41,042 nucleotides of DNA from Acetobacter papayae JCM 25143 (GTDB lineage Bacteria > Pseudomonadota > Alphaproteobacteria > Acetobacterales > Acetobacteraceae). The notes under the pieces were generated by a model, which was given only the letters and a program-made list of their open reading frames with translations, did no database searches and was not told where the DNA came from. This document shows, in pieces, positions 29,332-38,493 of this stretch. Made by a program: the position numbers and the translations under genes. The stretch lies in NCBI RefSeq assembly GCF_000613285.1, contig NZ_BAIN01000019.1:1-41042 (forward strand), given 5' to 3'. Every line of letters begins with the position of its first letter. Position 1 is the first letter of the stretch.

Positions 29332-29349
29332 CTCTGTCAGGATTTTTTT
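29322..29349. terminator. Bidirectional terminator between marR and the amidase gene
   Basis: AAATCCTGAC (29323-29332) pairs with GTCAGGATTT (29336-29345), three-base loop, followed by a seven-T run; AAAA on the other side makes it usable from the reverse strand. It contains both stop codons. Confidence 0.85.
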
Positions 29350-30729
29350 ATGGCCATTGCGCGGCTGGCCTGCCCAGTAGGCCCGCTTTTTCCAGCATGA
29401 TCCCCAGTGAAAGTAGGCGTTCTTCCTGACCGGGCGCTGCGATAAGCTGAATGCCAAGCGGCATGTCGGGTGCTGTTGCATTATGTCCTGTGCAAGCCGG
29501 AGGGAGCGGAGCGCTGAGCACGGGCACACCGGCAAGGCTGATGGGCTGGGTAAACAGGCCCAGATTGGCGCGCGCGGGCACGGGTCTACCATCCAGTGTC
29601 AGGATCGGATTGGCCTGAAGCGGGGCGGGGCCGGGGGTTGCCGGGGCTATGAGAATGTCATGCTTGTTGAAAATGGCCTGTATTGCCTCACGAAACCATG
29701 TGCGGAACCGGTGTGCCTGTATCACCGGCCCTGCCTGTAACAGGGCTCCGGCCAGCAGGCGGTCGCGTGTGGCCGGGTCATAGGCCTGCGGGTTGGTGCG
29801 CAGGCGTGGCAGATGCAGGTTGCCGCCCTCGGCAGCGGTCATGAGAAAAGCAGCGGCCCGTGCGCGTTCCACTTCGGGCAGTTCTACCACATGCCGGGTG
29901 CCAGATGGTTCATGATACGGGCAATGCCATGTTCAAGCTCGGGAGCAAGATTTTTGGCAAACCACCCACCTAGGCGGGCAACCCGCAGGGTGCCGGTCTG
30001 GCTGTCCGCTACTGTTTCGGTCGCGCTGGGTGGGGTTTCTGAGGTCAGGGCAGAAAAGACAAGCCGCAGGTCGGTGGCATTGCGTGTAAACGGCCCGATC
30101 GTGTCGAGGCTGGCGGCAAAGGGATAAACTCCGTCGAGCGGCAGCCGTCCATAAGTGGGGCGCAGTCCCCACACGCCGCACAGAGAGGCAGGAACCCGGA
30201 TGGAACCATTCGTGTCCGAACCAAGGGAGAAAGGCAGCAGACCCGCCGCGACACTGGCAGCCGAACCGCCCGAGGAGCCGCCCGCCAGTCTGGCTGGGTC
30301 ATGCGGGTTGGCGGTGCGGCCGTAATGGGCGTTTTCGGTTACAAACCCGTAGGCGAATTCATCCATGTTCAGTGTTGCGACAGGAATGGCCCCAGCCCGG
30401 ATCAGCCGGGTAATGACCAGCGCATCCTGTGTGGCGGGCGGTGTATCCGCCAGCGCCATGGACCCTGCGGTGGTGGTCATGCCTTCCAGATCGAAAAGAT
30501 CCTTCACCCCGAACGGCACACCAGCCAGTGGGCCGGGTGTGCCCCCGGCATCTAGATAGGCGTCCTGTGCCGCCGCAGCATTCATGGCGCGTGTTGCCAG
30601 AACGTTTGTTACGGCATTCAGGCCATTGTCCCGCCGGGTGATGTCTTCCATGGTTGTTCGGATAATGTCGCTTACCCGCGCTTTTCCAGCGCGCACTCTC
30701 TCTGCCAGTGTCTGCACGCCCGCTGTCAT
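29348..30729 (-). CDS. AtzE/HpxY family amidase, frameshifted near 29893
   Basis: Amidase-signature enzyme, about 460 residues after repair. The Ser-cisSer-Lys triad is visible: lysine in GVPFGVKDLFD, the GGSSGGSAASVAAG block with the cis-serine, and the nucleophile in GSDTNGSIRVPAS. Restoring one C (CCCGGCATG to CCCGGCCATG) joins HLAPG to HVVELPEVERARAAAF. The ATG at 30729 overlaps the TGA of the small gene before it (ATGA), so the two are coupled as in atzG-atzE, where a GatC-like subunit supports the amidase. AtzE cleaves 1-carboxybiuret and HpxY is linked to oxalurate use; here the substrate is unknown. Confidence 0.8.
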
Positions 30730-30917
30730 GGCACATATCCAAAAGCGGGTGCGCAATGGTCCGAAAGAGGGAAGTCTTCAATCAGATCAGAATAATGCTG
30801 GAGGATGCGCATATTTTGCACAATGCCTGGCAGGTGGTCGGTAGCGAGTTCAAGCCTTGCCAGCCGGGCCAGTGCCTGCACGTCTTCCTCACTCGGGAAA
30901 GGTGCTGATGTGCTCAT
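30726..30917 (-). CDS. AtzG/HpxX-like small subunit (DUF4089 type)
   Basis: A 63-residue protein: SEEDVQALARLARLEL, then HLPGIVQNMRILQHYSDLIEDFPL and a short tail. The helix pattern and the LPGIVQNM...FPL motif match AtzG/HpxX, which are relatives of the GatC subunit and bind their amidase. AGGAGG lies ten bases before ATG 30917, an excellent site, while the amidase relies on the ATGA overlap at 30726-30729. It follows the reductase gene by 72 bases on the same strand. Confidence 0.75.
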   Translation of the reverse strand: MSTSAPFPSEEDVQALARLARLELATDHLPGIVQNMRILQHYSDLIEDFPLSDHCAPAFGYVP

Positions 30918-30989
30918 GAAAAGACGCCTCCTGCTATACTGCCGATCCATTCGCCCCGGCGTAAGGGGGCGGTTTTTTTTTGTGTCTGT

Positions 30990-31940
30990 TTACAGGTCCA
31001 GCACCAGTGTGCCTGAGCGTGCCCGGCTTACACACAGCATGATGGTGCGGCGCTGGTCATGCTCGTTTGGTGTGCGTACGCTGTCGCGGTGCAGGGGATC
31101 GCCTTCCAGCAGGCGCACTTCGCATGCACCGCACAGTCCTTCCTCGCAGGAATATTCGATATCGACCCCGGCATCCGTCAGGGCTTCGAGAATGGACTGA
31201 TCCTTGCCAACAGCAATGGTGGTGCCGCTGCGTGCCAGCCTGACACTGAACCCCTCATCCGCCGCTATAGGCATGGCGGCACTGTCAGCCTCAAAACGTT
31301 CGATATGGACTGTGCTGGGGGCACGGTCTTGTGTCAGAGCCGTAAACTCGGCCAGCATCCGTGTGGGGCCGCAGCAGTAGAGGTCAGCTTGCGGTCCATG
31401 TTCGGCTATGATTGCGGCCATTGAGGTGACACGGCCACCGCATGCATGGATATGCAGCCCCGGCCTGCCGGAAAGCTGCGCATGCAGGAATGTTTCCTCC
31501 ACCGAGCGGGCCCAGTAATGCAAGCAGACCGTGTGGCCACCAGCCACCAGCGCATCATACATGCACAAAAGGGCCGTAACCCCGATCCCGCCTGCCAGCA
31601 GCACGGTATCGGTCGCCCCTTCGCGCAGGCCAAAATTGTTTCTGGGCGTGCCAATTCGGATGGTATCGCCCACGCTGAGCGTATCATGCAGCCATTGCGA
31701 AGCCCCACGCCCGTCCCGCACGGCCTTGATGGCGATGGTATAGGGAGCGGATGACAGCAGAGAGTATTGTCGGCTCCGGCCATCGGGCAGGTGTACGTCG
31801 ATATGGGCCCCCGGTGTTGCCGGGGGCAGGGGGGTGCCATCCTCGGCCTGCAGGGTCAGCAGGCAGATGTCCCGCCCGGCAACCTGCCGGGCGGTAATGA
31901 TGGCCAGCCGGGTGGAGAGGGCCGAACCTTCAGAAGACAC
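30990..31940 (-). CDS. Flavin/[2Fe-2S] reductase of a Rieske oxygenase (VanB/HpxE type)
   Basis: Carries electrons from NAD(P)H to the Rieske oxygenase. The 316-residue protein has a flavin domain with RQYSLLS, an NAD domain with LLAGGIGVTALL and YCCGP, and a C-terminal plant-type ferredoxin with cysteines at 265, 270, 273 and 303 (YSCEEGLCGAC and IMLCVSRA). The chosen GTG at 31940 gives the family's usual length and overlaps the end of the oxygenase gene by 11 bases; an open frame upstream to 32111 is only a shadow. No strong ribosome binding site is seen, so coupling is likely. Confidence 0.85.
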   Translation of the reverse strand: MSSEGSALSTRLAIITARQVAGRDICLLTLQAEDGTPLPPATPGAHIDVHLPDGRSRQYSLLSSAPYTIAIKAVRDGRGASQWLHDTLSVGDTIRIGTPRNNFGLREGATDTVLLAGGIGVTALLCMYDALVAGGHTVCLHYWARSVEETFLHAQLSGRPGLHIHACGGRVTSMAAIIAEHGPQADLYCCGPTRMLAEFTALTQDRAPSTVHIERFEADSAAMPIAADEGFSVRLARSGTTIAVGKDQSILEALTDAGVDIEYSCEEGLCGACEVRLLEGDPLHRDSVRTPNEHDQRRTIMLCVSRARSGTLVLDL

Positions 31941-32969
31941 CGTAGGTAATTCCCATGGTCTGGATCCATTTGCGGTATTTCTGCCCCAGCAGGTCGCTGC
32001 GGTGGTGCAGTTCCAGCCGCAGATCAACCGGGATACGTTCGGGGCGCTGTGTATCGACAATGCCCGCATCCTGCGCATAGACAATGTCCTGACGGCGGCG
32101 GACATCCTCAACCGTCGGTTGCGGGTTGAAGTTCATGGCGCAGCAGATCCGCACGATGCTGGTCTGCTGATCGACCATCTGCGTGGTCAGGAACGTGCAG
32201 AAGCGGTCATCCTCATTGCCCAGATGCTGGTCTTCGGGGTTCTGGATAACCAGACGTTTTTTGAAATACGCCACAAGCGGGCGAAAGCATTTGTAAGCGT
32301 AATAGGCAATGACCGGAATCTGGCGCGGGTCGCCATAAGGCTGGGTTACGCGTACCTCGCTGGTGACCAGCCTTCCTCTGTCAGTTCCACATCATAGGGG
32401 GCGATGGGGTCGGGGTTGTCGTAAATGCCGTTTACCCCGGCATGCACAAACGGAAAATGGCTGGGGTCCATGAAGTTTTCGACCGCGCGATACCCGGAGC
32501 GGAAGGTATAGGGGCCGCAATGCACCTTCTGGTAGCTGGCGTCGTCCCATTCGGGAAAAATGGGAATGTCCTTTTCCGGGGTGCCGGTGCTGACCCAGAT
32601 AAAACCGTACCGTTCCTTGACGGGGTGGGTAATGGCTCGGGCCTTTTTCATGGGGGGCTCGTTGGGGGCTGCGGGAATAAGCACGCAACTCCCCTGATCG
32701 TTATAGCGCCAGCCATGATAGGGGCAGACAACGGTATCGCGCTCGATACACCCTTTGGACAGGCGTGCGCCACGGTGGATGCACAGATCGTCCCATGCGT
32801 GCACATCGCCCGAGGCGGAGCGCCAGAGCACCAGATCGCGTTCCATAAGGGTTACGGGCAGCAGCTTGCCCTGTTCCAGATCAGTGGAATAGGCAACAAC
32901 GTGCCAGTCGTTCAGCAGGGCGGAATCCGTGCACCCTTCCAGTTCGGACAGGATGGTTTTGACAGACAT
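31930..32969 (-). CDS. Rieske non-heme iron oxygenase, large subunit, frameshifted near 32370
   Basis: About 346 residues after repair. The Rieske cluster ligands are C63 and H65 (CIHRG) and C82 and H85 (CPYHGW); the catalytic iron ligands D168, H171 and H176 lie in ENFMDPSHFPFVH. It belongs to the VanA/phthalate-oxygenase-like group of one-component-alpha enzymes, which hydroxylate or demethylate aromatic and N-heterocyclic compounds; HpxD of Klebsiella, a hypoxanthine oxygenase, is a relative by architecture. Restoring one C (GAAGGCTGG to GAAGGCCTGG) gives EEGLVTSEVRVTQPYGD. The downstream reductase overlaps it. An operator palindrome lies 39 bases upstream. Confidence 0.8.
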
Positions 32970-33007
32970 GCAATGTCTCCATGGCTAGGGGGGCGTGCCG
33001 TTTTTAT

Positions 33008-33021
33008 ATCAGTATACTGAT
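33008..33021. promoter_or_regulatory. Palindromic operator, copy 3 (ATCAGTATACTGAT)
   Basis: Identical to copy 2. On the reverse strand it contains TATACT (33016-33011), with TTGCAC (33037-33032) upstream at a short 15-base spacing. It would control the Rieske oxygenase-reductase-AtzG-AtzE operon. Confidence 0.78.
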
Positions 33022-33225
33022 TATTTTTGCCGTGCAAGACCATTCTGATGCCAGAACAAAAACGCCAAGCCGTCATACATGGCTGAGCGGGTATCCGGGC
33101 CTGTGCGTTTTTTTTGCGTTTTTTTGCCCGGTGTTGACGGCGCAAGCGGGTCTGGGGCACCAAGGGCGGGCGTTTTCGGTATCGCGCAGGGGTGATCCCG
33201 GCTGTTACAGGGGCATAAAGGACGC

Positions 33226-34017
33226 ATGGCAAGCGCTGTTGATATTCGTCGCGCGCGTATTCTTGAACTGGTTAACCAGCGTGGATATCTGAGCAGCGAG
33301 GAACTGGCCCGTGTGCTTGATGTTACGGTGCAGACAGTCCGGCGCGATGTAAACTGCATGGATGCCCAAGGGTGGCTGACCCGGCATCATGGTGGGGCCA
33401 GCCCGCTCTCGCAGGCCGAGAATATCGATTATTCCGACCGCCAGATCCTGCATCTGCGCGAAAAGGAAGCCATAGGCCGCGAGGCCGCCCGCGCCATACC
33501 GGATGGAGCCTCGCTATTCATCAATATCGGCACCACCACCGAGGCCTTTGCCCGTAGCCTGCGTGGGCACAGGGCGCTGCGGGTCATAACCAACAATATC
33601 CATGTCGCCAGTCTTCTGGCCCCAGCTCCCGATTGTAGCCTGATTATTGCAGGCGGCAGCGTGCGCCTGCGCGATGGCGGGATTGTCGGCCCGGCGGCAG
33701 CCGCCATGATCGAGCAGTACCGCGCCGATTTCGGGGTGATCGGGATAAGCGGGATTGATGAGGATGGCACGCTGCTGGATTTCGATGCGGATGAAATCAA
33801 CGCGGCCCAGGCGATCCTGCGCAATGCGCGTACGGTGTTTCTGCTGGCGGATCACACCAAGTTCCACCGCAGGCCCATGGCGCGTGTGGGGCATATTGCG
33901 CAGGTCAGCGCGTTTTATACTGACCAGCCACCCCCGGCGGGAATCCGCACCATCCTGCAGGAGAACAATGTGCGGTTGCACGTCGTTTCCAGCGATGGAA
34001 CGGGCCAGACTGGGTAG
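33226..34017 (+). CDS. glpR: DeoR family repressor of glycerol genes (GlpR)
   Basis: A 263-residue DeoR-type regulator with an N-terminal helix-turn-helix (RILELVNQRGYLSSEELARVLDVTVQTVRRDVN) and the sugar-phosphate sensor domain (GGIVGPAAAAMI, DFGVIGISGIDEDG). In GlpR proteins glycerol 3-phosphate releases repression. AAAGGA lies close before ATG 33226. It is followed by glpD, glpF and glpK; the 120-base gap to glpD holds two TTCG...CGAA palindromes that may be its operators. It is divergent from the Rieske operon and probably unrelated to that cluster. Confidence 0.88.
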   Translation: MASAVDIRRARILELVNQRGYLSSEELARVLDVTVQTVRRDVNCMDAQGWLTRHHGGASPLSQAENIDYSDRQILHLREKEAIGREAARAIPDGASLFINIGTTTEAFARSLRGHRALRVITNNIHVASLLAPAPDCSLIIAGGSVRLRDGGIVGPAAAAMIEQYRADFGVIGISGIDEDGTLLDFDADEINAAQAILRNARTVFLLADHTKFHRRPMARVGHIAQVSAFYTDQPPPAGIRTILQENNVRLHVVSSDGTGQTG

Positions 34018-34022
34018 TTTTT

Positions 34023-34098
34023 TTCGTAAACGAACACGTTTGCGCGGAGTCTGGTGTGGGCTTGCGCGAAAATCTTGCTTTTTGTTTTCGTTTTCGAA
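34023..34098 (+). promoter_or_regulatory. Two candidate GlpR operators before glpD
   Basis: TTCGTAAACGAA (34023-34034) and TTCGTTTTCGAA (34087-34098) share the arms TTCG/CGAA and lie between glpR and glpD. Known GlpR sites contain TTTCG-type half-sites, and the position suits repression of glpDFK. Confidence 0.6.
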
Positions 34099-34140
34099 TA
34101 AGCTGTGGACAATTTCGTTTTGATGGAACCAGCCCGGATC

Positions 34141-35658
34141 ATGTCACAGACTGTATCAACCAACGTCCCTTATGACCTGCTCGTTGTCGGCGGTGGGGTA
34201 AACGGCGCGGGTATCGCACGCGATGCGACCGGGCGCGGTGCCTCTGTTCTGCTGGTGGAGCAGGATGATCTGGCCAGCTATACCTCATCGGCCAGCACAA
34301 AGCTGGTGCATGGTGGCCTGAGGTATCTGGAATATTATGAATTCCGGCTGGTGCGTGAAGCGCTCATGGAGCGTGAGCGCCTGCTGAAAATCGCACCGCA
34401 CATTATCTGGCCCATGCGCTTTGTGCTACCGCATTCCAAGCTGGTGCGTCCGGCATGGATGCTCCGGGCCGGGCTGTTCCTTTACGATCATCTGGCGTCC
34501 AACATGACGCTCCCCAAGTCGCACGGGGTGGATTTCCGGGTGCATTCATCCGGCCGGGCGCTCAAGCCGGAATACACCAAGGGCTTTATCTATTCCGATG
34601 GTTGGGTGCAGGACAGCCGTCTGGTTGTGCTCAACGCCATTGACGCGGCGCAGCGCGGTGCGGACATCCGTACCCGCACCCGGCTTATTGCCGCCAGCCG
34701 TGTAGATGGCGTGTGGGAAGCCACGCTGGAAGACCGCGCCACGGGTGCGCACACCACCGTGCGGGCGCGGGCTATGGTCAACGCGGCCGGGCCTTGGGTG
34801 GCGCGGCTGCTGGCAGATACGCTCAAGGTGCCCAATTCCAAGTCTGTCCGTCTGGTCAAGGGCAGCCACATTATTGTGCCGCGTGTCTTTGAAGGCCCGC
34901 AGGCCTATATTTTCCAGAACCCGGACAAGCGTATCGTTTTTGCCATTCCCTACGAGCAGGACTTCACCCTGATCGGCACCACCGATATTCCGTGGGAGCA
35001 GGAACCGGGCAAGGTTGCCATTGCCCCGGAAGAAATCAGCTATCTGTGCGAAAGCGTAAACCGGTATTTCCGCACCACGGTCAGCGAGTCCGATGTGGTC
35101 TGGAGCTACGCGGGCCTGCGTCCTCTGTATGATGATGCCTCAGCCAATGCCTCGGCAGTTACGCGCGATTACGTGCTGGATCTGGATACGCAGGGTGGCG
35201 CACCGCTGCTGTCCATTTTTGGTGGCAAGATCACGACATACCGCAAGCTGGCCGAGCACGCGCTGGAAAAGCTGGCGCCGGTTCTGCCTGCCGTGTCTGG
35301 CCAGAGCTGGACTGCGAATGAGGTTCTGCCCGGTGGCGACATTGGCGAAGGTGGGTTTGGTGGCGCACTGGACCGGCTGAACCACGCGGCTCCGTGGCTG
35401 CCCGAAGGTCTTGCCTGGCGTCTGATGCGTAATTATGGCAGTCGGGCGTACGAGATTATTGGCAATGCGACATCTCTGGATGAGATGGGCTTGCTGGCGG
35501 GGAGTGATCTGGGTACACGCGAGATCGATTATCTGATAACCCATGAATGGGCCCGCACAGCGGAGGATGTTCTGTGGCGGCGTAGCAAGCTGGGCCTGCA
35601 TCTGGATGAAGAAGCCAAAGCCGGAGTGGAAGCCTATATGCGGCAGAAGCTCGGGTAA
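34141..35658 (+). CDS. glpD: Aerobic glycerol-3-phosphate dehydrogenase
   Basis: Membrane-associated flavoprotein that oxidises glycerol 3-phosphate to dihydroxyacetone phosphate and reduces quinone. The 505-residue protein has the FAD motif VVGGGVNGAGIARDA near the start, the signature TKLVHGGLRYLEYYEFRLV, and the C-terminal helical domain with EIDYLITHEWARTAEDVLWRRSK. ATG 34141 (MSQTVST) gives the usual length; in-frame starts at 34105 and 34123 have no better ribosome binding site. It follows glpR and precedes glpF by 59 bases. Confidence 0.93.
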   Translation: MSQTVSTNVPYDLLVVGGGVNGAGIARDATGRGASVLLVEQDDLASYTSSASTKLVHGGLRYLEYYEFRLVREALMERERLLKIAPHIIWPMRFVLPHSKLVRPAWMLRAGLFLYDHLASNMTLPKSHGVDFRVHSSGRALKPEYTKGFIYSDGWVQDSRLVVLNAIDAAQRGADIRTRTRLIAASRVDGVWEATLEDRATGAHTTVRARAMVNAAGPWVARLLADTLKVPNSKSVRLVKGSHIIVPRVFEGPQAYIFQNPDKRIVFAIPYEQDFTLIGTTDIPWEQEPGKVAIAPEEISYLCESVNRYFRTTVSESDVVWSYAGLRPLYDDASANASAVTRDYVLDLDTQGGAPLLSIFGGKITTYRKLAEHALEKLAPVLPAVSGQSWTANEVLPGGDIGEGGFGGALDRLNHAAPWLPEGLAWRLMRNYGSRAYEIIGNATSLDEMGLLAGSDLGTREIDYLITHEWARTAEDVLWRRSKLGLHLDEEAKAGVEAYMRQKLG

Positions 35659-35717
35659 AACCGGCCAGACCGCCTGAGCCCTTTCCTGAAAAACAAGAAT
35701 AAAAAAAGAGGAAAGAC

Positions 35718-36535
35718 ATGAACAAAACCAGATTTACCCTGCTGGGTGAATTGATCTCCGAATGGCTGGCCACGCTGATTATCGTCATGATTGGCGATTC
35801 CGCCGTGGCCATGTACGCGCTGTATGACCCCAGCCCGTACAAGCTTTCCTACTGGGGGCTGGCCATTACGTGGGGGCTTGGCGTTACCATCGCCATTTAT
35901 GTGACTGGCGCTGTTTCTGGCACGCATGCCAACCCGGCAGTTACACTCGCACTAGCCTGTTACCGTGGCTTTTCATGGAAAAAAGTCGTGCCGTACTGGG
36001 CAGCCCAGATTCTGGGGGGCTTTGCCGGTGCCGCATTGGTTTATGCGCTGTATGGGCCGGTGATCGTGCATTTCGCACAGGTGCACCAACTCGATTTTGT
36101 TCATGATGGTGCTGCTGGCGGCGTGTTCTTCACCATGCCGGGCGAGGCGATAACGCCCCTGCATGCCCTGACTGACGAGATCATTCTCACGGCGTTTCTG
36201 GTGCTCGGCATTTTCGCCATCACCTGTGAATATAATACGGTAGCTCCGCAGGCCAATTCCGGCGCGCTGATCATTGGCCTTCTGGTGGCCATTATCGGGG
36301 CGGCGTCCGGCAATCTGGAAGGCTGGGCGCTTAATCCGGCGCGTGACTTCGGGCCGCGCCTGTTCTGCTATGTTGCCGGCTGGGGGGCTTCCGCCTGCCG
36401 GGACCTCAAAACTACTGGTGGGTGCCCATTGTCGGGCCACTATGCGGCGGGCTTGTCGGTGCCACGCTGTATCAGTGCCTGCTGCGCCCATTCATGCCCG
36501 CAAAATCAGCCAGTTCCGCTTTTTCGGCTGACTGA
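35718..36535 (+). CDS. glpF: Glycerol facilitator (aquaglyceroporin), frameshifted near 36394
   Basis: Six-segment MIP channel that lets glycerol enter the cell. Both pore motifs are present: SGTHANPAVTLAL and ALNPARDFGPR, the aspartate after the second NPA-R being typical of glycerol channels. After AGWGASA the frame slips; restoring one C (GCCTGCC to GCCCTGCC) gives LPGPQNYWWVPIVGPLCGGLVGATLYQ and a stop at 36533-36535, about 272 residues. AGAGGAAAG precedes ATG 35718. It lies 27 bases before glpK. The residue pattern around the break is exactly the family's last membrane segment, so the gene is probably intact in the organism. Confidence 0.88.
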
Positions 36536-36562
36536 GCGTTCGACCCGGAAGGACTATTCCAC

Positions 36563-38062
36563 ATGAGCATGCAAGACTGTGTCCTGGCCATTGATCAGGG
36601 AACGACCTCAACCCGTAGTATCGTCTTTGACCGGAATGCGCAGGAACTGGCGGCGGCACGGCAGGAATTTCCCCAGCATTATCCGAATGCCGGATGGGTG
36701 GAGCATTGCCCGGAAGATATCTGGCGCGATGTGCTGAATACGGCCCGCGAAGCCCTTGAAAAAAGCGGTGCGCGCGACCGGGTGGCGGGTATTGGTATTA
36801 CCAACCAGCGCGAAACCATCGTGGTATGGGAGCGCGCTACGGGTAAACCGATCCACCGCGCCATTGTCTGGCAGGACCGCCGCACGGCCACAATTTGCCA
36901 GAAACTGCGTGAGGACGGGGCTGAAAATCTGGTGCGTGAGCGCACCGGCCTGCTGCTGGACCCGTATTTTTCGGCCACCAAGCTCGCATGGATACTCGAC
37001 AATGTTGAGGGCGCACGCGCTCGTGCCGAAAAGGGTGAACTAGCCTTTGGCACGATCGACTCCTTCATTCTGTGGCGGCTGACGGGTGGAAAGGTGCATG
37101 CAACAGATGCCACCAACGCCGCGCGCACATCGCTGTTCGATATTCATCGCCAGATCTGGGACGAGGAGCTTTTGCGCCTGTTCCGTATTCCTGCGGCCCT
37201 GCTGCCCGAAGTCAAGGACAGCAGCACCCTGTATGGCGAGACTGATCCGGCTCTGTTCGGGCGGGCCATTCCCATTGCCGGTATCGCGGGCGACCAGCAG
37301 GCCGCTGTGGTGGGGCAGGCGTGTTTTACGCCCGGTATGGCCAAGGCCACGTATGGCACCGGCTGCTTTGTTCTGCTCAATACGGGCGACAAGCCGGTTA
37401 TCTCGAGCAACCGGATGCTGACCACCATTGCCTACCGGCTGAATGGCAAAGCTACCTACGCGCTTGAAGGCTCCATTTTTGTGGCTGGTGCGGCCATCAA
37501 ATGGCTGCGTGACGGGTTGCACCTGATTACCCATGCCTCCCAGACCGACGACATGGCTACTCGCGTGCCCCATAGCCACGGTGTGTATATGGTGCCCGGT
37601 TTCGTGGGGCTGGGTGCTCCGCACTGGGACCCGGACGCCCGTGGGCTGATCTGCGGGCTGACGCTGGATGCGACAGCAGCGCATATTGCCCGTGCCGCGT
37701 TGGAATCCGTAGCGTTTCAGACCCTCGATCTGGTTACGGCCATGCAGCAGGATGGCGCTGTTGCGGCCGAGAGCATTCGCGTGGATGGCGGGATGTCGGC
37801 CAATGACTGGTACTGCCAGTTTTTGGCCGATATGCTTCAGGCCAAGGTCGAGCGCCCGCTTAATGTGGAAACCACAGCCATGGGGGCGGGTTTTCTGGCC
37901 GGTATGGCAACAGGTATCTGGGAAAACGAAGAGACTGTCGCCACGGAATGGGCCAGAGGCTCCCTGTTTGAACCCAAGATGGAACAGGGGCAGCGCCGCA
38001 CCATGATTGCCGGATGGCATGAAGCGGTCAAACGCACGCTCAGCACTTATCCCGCAGGCTGA
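36563..38062 (+). CDS. glpK: Glycerol kinase
   Basis: Phosphorylates glycerol to glycerol 3-phosphate with ATP in the cytoplasm. The 499-residue protein has the FGGY-kinase landmarks [41 protein letters not shown] and [15 protein letters not shown] lies 11 bases before ATG 36563; a second ATG is two codons on. It is the last gene of glpD-glpF-glpK and is followed by a strong terminator. Fructose 1,6-bisphosphate or PTS control cannot be judged from sequence. Confidence 0.96.
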   Translation: MSMQDCVLAIDQGTTSTRSIVFDRNAQELAAARQEFPQHYPNAGWVEHCPEDIWRDVLNTAREALEKSGARDRVAGIGITNQRETIVVWERATGKPIHRAIVWQDRRTATICQKLREDGAENLVRERTGLLLDPYFSATKLAWILDNVEGARARAEKGELAFGTIDSFILWRLTGGKVHATDATNAARTSLFDIHRQIWDEELLRLFRIPAALLPEVKDSSTLYGETDPALFGRAIPIAGIAGDQQAAVVGQACFTPGMAKATYGTGCFVLLNTGDKPVISSNRMLTTIAYRLNGKATYALEGSIFVAGAAIKWLRDGLHLITHASQTDDMATRVPHSHGVYMVPGFVGLGAPHWDPDARGLICGLTLDATAAHIARAALESVAFQTLDLVTAMQQDGAVAAESIRVDGGMSANDWYCQFLADMLQAKVERPLNVETTAMGAGFLAGMATGIWENEETVATEWARGSLFEPKMEQGQRRTMIAGWHEAVKRTLSTYPAG

Positions 38063-38074
38063 GTGCAGCCTTGC

Positions 38075-38116
38075 AAACTCACCCCGGCGCCTAAACTGCC
38101 GGGGTGAGTTTATTTA
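38075..38116 (+). terminator. Strong terminator of the glp operon
   Basis: A 14-base-pair stem, AAACTCACCCCGGC (38075-38088) with GCCGGGGTGAGTTT (38098-38111), nine-base loop, followed by ATTTAT. It lies 12 bases after the glpK stop. Confidence 0.88.
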
Positions 38117-38130
38117 TAAAAACCCTCAGA

Positions 38131-38493
38131 TTATCTCAGTGTTGTTTCGGTTTTTCCAGTAGGCCGTTCGGGCGGTAAAGGTTTTGCCATTAGCCGTGCC
38201 AGCGGGCTGAATATCTGCGGACACCACCCCAGTAGCAAGGCTACGGTGCAGGCGCAGAGCGAGAGTAGCCCGGCCCAGAGCAGCCCCCCGAACCCACTAT
38301 TTTCATGCTTAATCGCGCCAGTCAGGGCGAATAGCAGCAGGGCTGTGGCCACGAGCCGGATCAGCCGTGCCCGCTGGGTGGAGAGTTCTGCCGTGCCTGT
38401 CGCGCGGCGGTGGGTGAACTGTGTCAGGGCCAGCAGGGCAAAGGCCATGAACAGGCATAGGCCAAGAGGCAGGTAGAACAGGTAGGCGGCCAT
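38131..38493 (-). CDS. DUF3325-type small membrane protein
   Basis: A 120-residue protein with three or four hydrophobic segments (MAAYLFYLPLGLCLFMAFALLAL, LIRLVATALLLFALTGAIKH, GGLLWAGLLSLCACTVALLLGW) and a charged C-terminus. Length, topology and place after a PepSY gene match the DUF3325 proteins found in iron-uptake operons. Its ATG at 38493 overlaps the TAA of the PepSY gene (TAATG). Function unknown; probably part of reductive iron release or siderophore handling at the inner membrane. Confidence 0.72.
   Translation of the reverse strand: MAAYLFYLPLGLCLFMAFALLALTQFTHRRATGTAELSTQRARLIRLVATALLLFALTGAIKHENSGFGGLLWAGLLSLCACTVALLLGWCPQIFSPLARLMAKPLPPERPTGKTETTLR

Noticed and set aside
31930..32969. 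Naming the Rieske and reductase genes vanA and vanB
   Set aside because: The architecture fits but no vanillate pathway genes are near, and the neighbours are amide and ureide hydrolases; family-level names are safer.
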